A DNA stretch of 64,000 nucleotides from Antribacter gilvus (GTDB lineage: Bacteria; Actinomycetota; Actinomycetes; Actinomycetales; Cellulomonadaceae), in assembly GCF_003946865.1 (NCBI RefSeq), contig NZ_QXTH01000004.1, forward strand, positions 124,001 through 188,000, written 5' to 3'. Below are positions 58,291 to 64,000 of this stretch, in pieces. A program made the position numbers and the translations under genes. Under the pieces are notes generated by a model. It searched no databases. It worked only from the letters and a program-made list of their open reading frames with translations, and was not told where the DNA came from. The stretch's first letter is position 1, and every line of letters starts with the position of its first letter.

Positions 58291-58662
58291 TCAGGCGGGC
58301 ACCTTGGCGCTGCCGACCACCGGCAGACGCTCGCTGATCCCGACCATCTCGAGAACCTCCATGACGGCCGCCGACGGCTCGCGCAGGAGCACCGGCGAGC
58401 CGGTCTCCTCACCGAGGACGAAGACCTGGAGGATGAAGGCGACCCCGGAGGAGTCGATGAAGGTGACGTCGCGCGCGTCGACGATGACGGGCGCGGGGGC
58501 CGGCCTGGCTGCCAGCGAGGCCATCGCCTCGCTCGCCGGCTCACGCAGGAGGGCGTCGACATCGCCCCACAGCGTGATGACCGAGCCTTCGAACGTGTGC
58601 CGGCAGGCGATGCCCGAGCCGGACCTGGGTTCCGATGTGGTCGATGACGGAAGTGGGTCCAT
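58291..58662 (-). CDS. STAS-domain anti-sigma factor antagonist-like protein
   Basis: A 123-residue STAS protein. VIVDARDVTFIDSSGVAFI holds the phosphorylatable Ser (S71 in D-S-S-G), as in SpoIIAA-type antagonists that release a sigma factor when unphosphorylated. No anti-sigma kinase is nearby, so the partner is elsewhere. I chose the ATG at 58662 (MDPLPSSTT) because the STAS fold begins about residue 20; the frame continues upstream without similarity. GGAG lies about 12 nt upstream, which is weak. Confidence 0.82.
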   Translation of the reverse strand: MDPLPSSTTSEPRSGSGIACRHTFEGSVITLWGDVDALLREPASEAMASLAARPAPAPVIVDARDVTFIDSSGVAFILQVFVLGEETGSPVLLREPSAAVMEVLEMVGISERLPVVGSAKVPA

Positions 58663-58847
58663 GGTTGTGGTTTGCTCCGTACTCCGTAGACGGTGTGGCG
58701 GATAGACGTTTTTGACGTCTCGTGACTTTGCCTTGCCGATGCTTGGCAAGAAATGTCCCCCTCCGAGTCTCGCCCCGAACACCGTTTCCGTCCACCCCCA
58801 CACCGTTACGGTCTGGTTGCGTCCAGAAGATCGTCTGGTGACAGGTC
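58663..58847. promoter_or_regulatory. STAS gene upstream region with two inverted repeats
   Basis: AGACGT-TTTTG-ACGTCT (58704-58720) and CTTGCC-N7-GGCAAG (58732-58750) are perfect short inverted repeats within 185 bp of non-coding DNA that is more AT-rich than its surroundings. They could be hairpins of a leader or protein sites. I see no gene here. Confidence 0.45.
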
Positions 58848-59315
58848 TCAGAGCGGATCGGTCACGTCGGCGACCGTCGCCGACAGCGACCTCACGAGGT
58901 CCGCGGCATCCACCGTAGCGCCCACGCCGTGCGCACCACCACCGATGGACACCGGTCCGGGCTCCGCGAGCCGCGAGTCTGCGACGACCGGCCAGCTGTT
59001 GAACGAGCCGAAAGGAGTGATTGTTCCCCGCTCGTACCCGGTGACCTGGAATGCGACGTCCTTGTCCGGCATCGACAGCCGGGAGACACCTAGGAGCGCC
59101 CGTAGCTTGGGCCAGGAGATCTGCCGGTCGCCGGGGACCAGGACGAAGAGGAAGTCGTCGTCCCCGCGGCGCACCACGATGGTCTTGGCGAGCCGGGCAG
59201 GGTCGATCCCCCGCGCTGCGGCGGCCTCCTCCAACGACGACACCCTGCCGTGCCGGACCAGCTCGAACGGGATGCCCGCCGCCTCCAGCGCGGCGACAGC
59301 ACGCTCCTCGCTCAT
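58848..59315 (-). CDS. YbaK/EbsC-type aminoacyl-tRNA deacylase
   Basis: A 155-residue trans-editing protein of the YbaK/ProX superfamily that hydrolyses mischarged tRNA. Pattern: LEAAGIPFELVRHGRVSSLEEAAAARG, the conserved Lys in LAKTIVVR, FLFVLVPGDRQISWPKL, and GYERGTITPFG with the conserved GxxxPF. GGGAHGVGATVDAADL closes the domain. Substrate (Cys-tRNAPro, Ala-tRNAPro or other) cannot be set. The ATG at 59315 overlaps the stop of the DUF2087 gene by 4 bp. Confidence 0.87.
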   Translation of the reverse strand: MSEERAVAALEAAGIPFELVRHGRVSSLEEAAAARGIDPARLAKTIVVRRGDDDFLFVLVPGDRQISWPKLRALLGVSRLSMPDKDVAFQVTGYERGTITPFGSFNSWPVVADSRLAEPGPVSIGGGAHGVGATVDAADLVRSLSATVADVTDPL

Positions 59316-59740
59316 CGCGTCTCGCCCTTCGTGCTCTGGTCGCGGGTCTCCCGCGGATCGGTCAAGCGCCCGCCAGCCCCGTCTTCCTCCGGGGGCGCCG
59401 GCTCCAGCATGGGCTCCCCCGCGATCTGGCGCACGTCCGGGACGAAGACGGCGGGGTCGTACTCGGTGCGCTCGGTGCGCCAGTACTCGGCACCGTCCCG
59501 CGTCCGCTTCACGAGGCCCTGGTCCACCATCGCCCGCCGCAGTCCGACGGGGTCGTGCGCCACCTCGGCCAGGCGCTGGGTGAGCTCCCGTTCCGCGACA
59601 GGCTCGAGCAGCACGGGCAGCACCTGAGTGGCCACGTATCGCGTGACGGCGACCTTGTCCCGCCACCGCCTCGGCATCGACTCCAGACGGCCCGAGCGCA
59701 GGAAGCGCCGGGGGTCGCCGGCCTCTGGTTCGCTGGTCAT
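59312..59740 (-). CDS. DUF2087 domain protein
   Basis: A 142-residue protein matching DUF2087: RRWRDKVAVTRYVATQVLP, ELTQRLAEVAHDPVGLRRAMVDQGLVKRTRDGAEYWR. This resembles a small winged-helix with a YW end. It is often placed next to transcription regulators or acetyltransferases; the function is unknown. The C-terminal 45 residues are Pro/Glu-rich. TAGCCT lies 7 nt before the ATG (leaderless pattern), and the end overlaps the deacylase gene by 4 bp, so the two are coupled. Confidence 0.75.
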   Translation of the reverse strand: MTSEPEAGDPRRFLRSGRLESMPRRWRDKVAVTRYVATQVLPVLLEPVAERELTQRLAEVAHDPVGLRRAMVDQGLVKRTRDGAEYWRTERTEYDPAVFVPDVRQIAGEPMLEPAPPEEDGAGGRLTDPRETRDQSTKGETR

Positions 59741-59756
59741 GGACCAGAGGCTAGCT

Positions 59757-61910
59757 CTACGGAGTCGTGGGGTCGGTCGGCGTCGGGGTGGGGGTCGCGC
59801 CGTCCTCGCCGTCCGCCTCGTCCGGCTGCCTGCCCGCGGTGGTGGTGGGTGAGGGGGACGACGACGGCGCCGGTGACTGCTGGTTCGTCGGCTGATCCGT
59901 CGGCTGATCCGTCGGTTGATCCGTCGGTTGGTCCGTCGGCGGCGGAGTCGAGGGCGGCGGCGGGGTCGACGGCTCGCTCGGCGTGGGCGTCGGGGTCGGC
60001 GTCGGGGTAGGCGTCGACGGCTCGCTCGGGGTCGGCGTCGGGGTCGGCGTCGAAGGCGTGGGCGTCGGGCTAGGCGTCGACGGCGTCGGGCTCGGCGTCA
60101 CGGGTGGCGGCGACGGCTTCGGTGACGGCTTCGGCGACGGGGCGGGCGTGGACGGGTTCGGCGCCGGGCTGGGCGCGGGGTTCGGCCGCGGCGGCTCGGG
60201 CGTCGGCGTACCGCTGTCCTTGTCGGGGCTCGGCGCGCGGGTGTGCGGGGTAGGCCAGAGCGCGACGTCGTCCTCGTCCAGCGCGCGGTCCGGGATCGCG
60301 CCCGCGGCGAAGAACTCGAAGTGCCAGGGTTCCGGCTTGGACCCGGTGAGGCGAGCCCACGAGGGGTTGTCCCAGCCGTACTTGGGCCCGTTGACCCGCA
60401 TCCAGGCGTACTCGGCCGACGCGCCGGTCGAGATCGGCCGGCCCAGGTCGACCGCGAGGCCCCAGCCGTGGTTGGACGTCCCGGGGATCGCGGCGAGGCC
60501 CGGCTTGGCACGGCGCACCGACACCTGGCCCTCGTACGAGCGGTAGGAGTCGGTCATCGGGATGGAGCGTCCGAACCGCTCCTCGTACGCCGCGTTCAGG
60601 GCCTCCAGCCGCTCGGCCGCGTCGCACCGCAGGCGGTGGTTCGGCGCGAAGTCGAGCGGGCAGAGCACCTCGGCGGGGATGCGGCCGTTGCGGTAGCCGG
60701 CGGTGGTCGCGCCGTAGAGGTCCACCGACCGGCGCAGCGAACCGACGAGGTCCGCCTCGCCAGGAACCGTCCCGGGTTCGAGCTCCGTGCCGGGCGCGGG
60801 GACCACCTCGACGAGGGCGGTCACCGACGTCGGGTCGAGGAGGGTCGCGAGCCGCACGGCCGCGACCGAGAGGTCCTCGAGGGTGATGAGCTCCTCGCCG
60901 TGGCTGTGCGTGGACTCGTCGTCCGCGAGGTCGTCGTGGCCCGGCTCGTGCGTTCCGGACTCGTCGTCCCGGGCGGTCTCGTCCGGTGCGGAACCATCCG
61001 GCAGCTCGTCGTCCGGGGTGCCCTCGGTCGCGGCAGGGTTCTCGGCGGCCGGGTCGGTCCCCTTCGGGTCCGTCCCCTTCGGATCCGTCCGCTTGGGGTC
61101 CGTCCGCTTGGGGTCGCCGGCCTCCGGCGAGGTACCACGCGACTGGCCGACAGCCACCGGAGTGTTCGACGCCGTCTCCGCCGCCGGCTCCACCACGGTC
61201 GGCTTCAGGCCGTCCGGGGACGCCGGTGCGACCTCGCTCAGCCCGGACCCTGCCTCGGGCGCGGCCGCTTCGGGGACCCCGGCCACGGCGCCGTCGGGCA
61301 ACGTGGCGTCAGGCGGCGTGGAGGCCCCGGGCGTCTCGCCCAGGGCGGGATCGCCTTCCTCGCGCGGGTCCTCGACGAGGAGCCAACCGGTTCGCGGGCC
61401 GGCGACCGGGAGGCCCATGTCGGCCCGCGTGATGATGCTCTGCTGGGCCTGGTAGGTGACGTAGAGCATGCCGAGCTCTGCGGCGGCCTGCGCCACGGCG
61501 GGGCTCAGTCGGGCGCCCTGCTCCTCGGCGTACGTCTGCGCGTCGTCCAGGACGGCACGGACCTGCGCCGTCGTGAGGCCGGTGCTGCCCACGAGCAGCC
61601 CGTCCGGGCCGGTCGCCGGCAGCACCCCAGCCTCACGGACCCGCACGTCGAGCAGGGCCGCCGCCGAGGGCGAGCGCTGCGGCAGGGGCTGTGGGACGCT
61701 CGACGCGCTGGTCACGAGGACGCCGACAGCCATCACGCCGGCGAGCGTCCCCGTACAGGCGGTGCGAAGCAGGCGCTGGCGGCGAGAACGGGTGGCGGCG
61801 CGGCTCTCGAGCTCCGCAACCTCGCGGCCCTCAGGCACGACAGCGGCCGCGACCTCAGGTCGCCCCCCGCCCTGACCGTCCTGGTCAGCCTGTCGCGGAC
61901 GTGAGCTCAC
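59757..61910 (-). CDS. M15 D-alanyl-D-alanine carboxypeptidase (VanY-like) with long low-complexity regions
   Basis: A 717-residue surface peptidase. An N-terminal membrane anchor (about 50-72) is followed by an outer helical segment, a polar low-complexity stretch with DPKRT/DPKGT repeats (about 260-345), and the VanY domain (about 400-545): TDSYRSYEGQ, SNHGWGLAVDLG (His and Asp zinc ligands, near 480) and PEPWHFEFF (His ligand near 529). The tail after about 560 is a Pro/Ser/Thr repeat region including TDQP units. It should trim D-Ala from peptidoglycan stems. The GTG at 61910 follows GGAGG at 9 nt. Confidence 0.83.
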   Translation of the reverse strand: MSSRPRQADQDGQGGGRPEVAAAVVPEGREVAELESRAATRSRRQRLLRTACTGTLAGVMAVGVLVTSASSVPQPLPQRSPSAAALLDVRVREAGVLPATGPDGLLVGSTGLTTAQVRAVLDDAQTYAEEQGARLSPAVAQAAAELGMLYVTYQAQQSIITRADMGLPVAGPRTGWLLVEDPREEGDPALGETPGASTPPDATLPDGAVAGVPEAAAPEAGSGLSEVAPASPDGLKPTVVEPAAETASNTPVAVGQSRGTSPEAGDPKRTDPKRTDPKGTDPKGTDPAAENPAATEGTPDDELPDGSAPDETARDDESGTHEPGHDDLADDESTHSHGEELITLEDLSVAAVRLATLLDPTSVTALVEVVPAPGTELEPGTVPGEADLVGSLRRSVDLYGATTAGYRNGRIPAEVLCPLDFAPNHRLRCDAAERLEALNAAYEERFGRSIPMTDSYRSYEGQVSVRRAKPGLAAIPGTSNHGWGLAVDLGRPISTGASAEYAWMRVNGPKYGWDNPSWARLTGSKPEPWHFEFFAAGAIPDRALDEDDVALWPTPHTRAPSPDKDSGTPTPEPPRPNPAPSPAPNPSTPAPSPKPSPKPSPPPVTPSPTPSTPSPTPTPSTPTPTPTPSEPSTPTPTPTPTPTPSEPSTPPPPSTPPPTDQPTDQPTDQPTDQPTNQQSPAPSSSPSPTTTAGRQPDEADGEDGATPTPTPTDPTTP
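59885..59945. repeat. 12-bp tandem repeat array in the carboxypeptidase tail
   Basis: Units like GGCTGATCCGTC / GGTTGATCCGTC repeat about five times in frame, encoding TDQP (minus strand). Just downstream (about 59980-60060) GTCGGGGTCGGC-type units encode Thr-Pro repeats. Both arrays can change copy number without breaking the frame. Confidence 0.75.
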
Positions 61911-61964
61911 GTGTGTGTGCCTCCGTCGTTCGGTGCCGCTACCTGCGAGTCCGCATCCTCGCAC

Positions 61965-62077
61965 ACCAATCTGACGTGTGGGTGAACGCTCGCTGTCCCA
62001 GCCTGCGCTGAGCCCGGCTTCCCTGCCAACTGAAAGCCGATAACTCCTTCAATTGTCACCCTGTCCAGATCCCGACA
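61965..62077. other. Gap between hutH end and the carboxypeptidase gene
   Basis: About 110 bp of DNA with lower GC than the rest. It should hold the carboxypeptidase promoter; no clear box or terminator is seen. Confidence 0.35.
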
Positions 62078-63667
62078 TCACGTGAGATGCCCCACTGCGC
62101 CCCGCGCGGCCGCCACCAGCCGGCCGTCCCCGACGACACCGAGCACCGCCTCGATCTCTGGAGCGAGGAAACGGTCCGGTCCTGGCCCGGGCGCCACCTC
62201 GCGGACGGCACGGAGCGCGGCCGCCGTACCGGGTGCGGGCTCGTGCTCCCGCAGGTCGAGCGCCCTGGCCGCCGCAAGGACCTCGATGGCCACCACGCGC
62301 GCCAGCCCGTCCACCGCCCGGCGCAGCTTGCGGGCGGCCGCCCAGCCCATCGACACGTGGTCCTCCTGCATCGCCGACGACGGGATGGAGTCCACGCTCG
62401 CCGGCACGGCCAGCCGCTTGAGCTCGGACACGATCGCCGCGGCCGTGTACTGCGCGATCATCAGGCCAGAGTCCACCCCGGCCTCGTGCGCCAGGAACGG
62501 CGGCAGGCCCTCGTTGCGGGCCTTGTCGAGGAACCTGTCCGTGCGTCGCTCGGAGATGCTCGCCAGGTCCGCGACGGCGATCGCGAGGAAGTCCAGCGCG
62601 TACCCGACGGGCGCCCCGTGGAAGTTGCCGCACGACTCGACGCGGCCGTCCGGCGTCACCACCGGGTTGTCGATCGCCGCCGCGAGCTCCCGCTCGGCCA
62701 CGGCGGTCGCGTGGTCGAGCGTGTCCCGCGCGGCGCCGTGCACCTGGGGCGCGCAGCGCAGGGAGTAGGCGTCCTGCACGCGGGTGCAGACGGGGCTGCC
62801 GTCGGGGTACGTCTCGCGGTGGCTCGCCATGATCGCGGACCCGGAGAGCAGGGCGCGGAGGTTCGCCGCCGATGCCGCCTGCCCGGGGTGGGGCCGCAGC
62901 GCGACGAGGTCGGCGGCGAACGGTGCGTCGGAGCCCAGCAGCGCCTCCACCGACATGGCCGCCGCGACGTCGGCGGCGGTCAGCAGCGCGCGGAGGTCGT
63001 GGAGCGCCAGGACCAGCATGCCCAGCATGCCGTCGGTGCCGTTGATGAGGGCCAGGCCCTCCTTCTCCGTGAGGACGGCCGGCTGGATCCCGGCCGCGGC
63101 GAGCGCCTCGGCGGCCGGCCGTCGCTGCCCGACGGCGTCGCGCACCTCGCCCTCGCCCGTGGCCGCGAGGGCGACGTGCGACAGCGGGGCGAGGTCGCCC
63201 GAGCAGCCGAGCGAGCCGTACTCGTGGACCACCGGCGTGAGGTGCGCGTCCAGCATGGCGGCGTAGACCTGTGCGGTGGCGGGCCGTACGCCGGTGCGGC
63301 CGGTCGCGAGGGTGTTGAGCCGCAGGAGCTGCAGGGCGCGGACGACCTCGTCCTCGACCTCCGGCCCTGAACCCGCGGCGTGCGAACGGACCAGGCTGCG
63401 CTGCAGGTCAGCGCGTCGGTCGGCGGGAATGTGGGTCCGGGCGAGCGCGCCGAAGCCCGTGGAGATGCCGTAGTGCGGCCGGGTGTCGCCAGCCAGGGCC
63501 TCGACGACCGCTCGGCTGGCGGACATCGCGTCGACCGCTCCGGGGGTGAGGGAGACGGTGGCGCCGTACCGGGCGACCGCGACGACCTGCTCGACCGTGA
63601 GGGGTTCGCCCGTGAGGTCGACATGCGTGACGGCGGCGACTGTGCGCGCCGCAGGAGGGGTGCTCAT
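62078..63667 (-). CDS. hutH: Histidine ammonia-lyase
   Basis: A 529-residue MIO enzyme that deaminates histidine to urocanate. The prosthetic-group tripeptide is Cys-Ser-Gly (C155-S156-G157) in GSLGCSGDLAPLSH instead of Ala-Ser-Gly; CSG can still cyclise and, to my knowledge, occurs in actinobacterial HutH. Other marks: GISTGFGALARTHI with the catalytic Tyr before it (HYGIST), INGTDGMLGML, RVQDAYSLRCAPQVHGA, GNFHGAPVGYALD and SSAMQEDHVSMGW, which identify HAL rather than PAL/TAL. No hutU/I/G genes lie nearby, so the histidine pathway is split. It is divergent from the DUF4190 gene. Confidence 0.93.
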   Translation of the reverse strand: MSTPPAARTVAAVTHVDLTGEPLTVEQVVAVARYGATVSLTPGAVDAMSASRAVVEALAGDTRPHYGISTGFGALARTHIPADRRADLQRSLVRSHAAGSGPEVEDEVVRALQLLRLNTLATGRTGVRPATAQVYAAMLDAHLTPVVHEYGSLGCSGDLAPLSHVALAATGEGEVRDAVGQRRPAAEALAAAGIQPAVLTEKEGLALINGTDGMLGMLVLALHDLRALLTAADVAAAMSVEALLGSDAPFAADLVALRPHPGQAASAANLRALLSGSAIMASHRETYPDGSPVCTRVQDAYSLRCAPQVHGAARDTLDHATAVAERELAAAIDNPVVTPDGRVESCGNFHGAPVGYALDFLAIAVADLASISERRTDRFLDKARNEGLPPFLAHEAGVDSGLMIAQYTAAAIVSELKRLAVPASVDSIPSSAMQEDHVSMGWAAARKLRRAVDGLARVVAIEVLAAARALDLREHEPAPGTAAALRAVREVAPGPGPDRFLAPEIEAVLGVVGDGRLVAAARGAVGHLT

Positions 63668-63796
63668 GGGACCAGTGTTGCGCCCGCTGAGGCGAACGCC
63701 TCACGAAATGGGGATGTTTCCCCCTTCCGTCATCTCTACTGATACTTCACAATAAGCCGGTCCTATCCATCCCACTCCAGGGAGTTGTTCACCACC

Positions 63797-64000
63797 ATGT
63801 CTGCATCCGAGACGCCGTCCGCGCCCGTCACCCCCGCGAACGGCCTCGCCGCCGAGGACCCGGGCAAGACCCTCGGCATCGTCGGCTTCGTGCTCGCCTT
63901 CCTGCTGAGCGTGGTCGGCATCATCGTGAGCGCCATCGCGCTCAAGAAGTCGAAGGAGGCGGGCTTCTCGAACGGCCTCGCCAAGGCGGGCATCATCGTC
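63797..64000 (+). CDS. DUF4190 membrane protein, N-terminal part
   Basis: The gene runs off the right edge; 68 residues are visible without a stop. After a polar N-terminus, GKTLGIVGFVLAFLLSVVGIIVSAIALKKSK gives the two-helix hairpin of DUF4190 proteins (key: G-I-V-G-F-V-L near residue 28, and the I-A-L-K-K-S-K exit). A further helix should follow. GGGAG lies 12 nt before the ATG, which is somewhat far. The function of the family is unknown. Confidence 0.75.
   Translation, partial: MSASETPSAPVTPANGLAAEDPGKTLGIVGFVLAFLLSVVGIIVSAIALKKSKEAGFSNGLAKAGIIV

Noticed and set aside
1-64000. tRNA, rRNA, integrase or attachment site
   Set aside because: No cloverleaf with CCA-proximal GTTCGA-type arm, no rRNA core segments and no recombinase motifs were found on either strand by reading.

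Overview
The window is one stretch of very GC-rich, gene-dense actinobacterial chromosome. The gene set points to the Micrococcales, most likely a Cellulomonadaceae or Promicromonosporaceae type organism: a secreted GH5 mannanase with a CBM2, a tricorn-type protease, mycobacterial-style LpqI, actinobacterial ArsR and ArsC forms, SigE-family ECF factors, the MetS/NSS pair and AldO-like alditol oxidase. Genus assignment is inference. I see no rRNA, tRNA, CRISPR array, integrase, transposase or replication origin; the only trace of turnover is a short DUF3800-like remnant near 8.7 kb.

Layout. 0-4 kb: end of a PH-domain membrane protein, a MOSC protein, a type II NADH dehydrogenase and a secreted beta-mannanase. 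4.1-7.2 kb: an arsenic block made of a flavoprotein, a divergent ArsR and an HTH-ArsC fusion, with no efflux pump nearby. 7.2-16 kb: mixed enzymes, including a uridine-kinase-like protein with a degraded P-loop, a VOC protein, a secreted GDPD, a Pro-rich membrane protein, an FMO-like flavoprotein, an amidohydrolase and a UPF0303 protein. 16-26 kb: tricorn protease, a small alpha-CTD/sigma-4 hybrid regulator, a three-gene polar amino acid ABC transporter and a large secreted subtilase. 26-28 kb: a WXG100-calpain protein with a small partner, then a lipoprotein. 28-34.5 kb: MFS exporter, oligopeptidase B, LpqI, threonine aldolase-like enzyme, VanZ. 34.7-39.6 kb: complete branched-chain amino acid operon livK-H-M-G-F (minus strand). 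39.9-47.2 kb: aldo/keto reductase, cold shock protein, a Gly-rich membrane protein, a RecB-nuclease/SF1-helicase fusion and an excalibur-domain membrane protein. 47.3-51.1 kb: two tandem ECF sigma/membrane-protein pairs. 51.2-57 kb: a second amino acid ABC transporter, the MetS/MetP-like sodium symporter, and an alditol oxidase. 57-64 kb: AlkZ-like glycosylase, STAS protein, YbaK-type deacylase, DUF2087 protein, a D,D-carboxypeptidase, histidine ammonia-lyase and the start of a DUF4190 membrane protein.

How it fits together. The coding theme is extracellular polymer breakdown (mannanase, subtilase, GDPD, D,D-carboxypeptidase, LpqI) joined to peptide and amino acid uptake and use (tricorn, oligopeptidase B, two PAAT transporters, liv operon, MetPS, HutH, threonine aldolase). 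Two window-wide patterns stand out. First, at least a dozen starts lie exactly 6-7 nt after a -10-like hexamer and lack a Shine-Dalgarno, which suggests leaderless mRNAs; I used this to choose several starts. Second, many gene ends carry very long near-perfect hairpins (up to 30 bp) without a U-run, typical of high-GC actinobacterial terminators but unusually long here.
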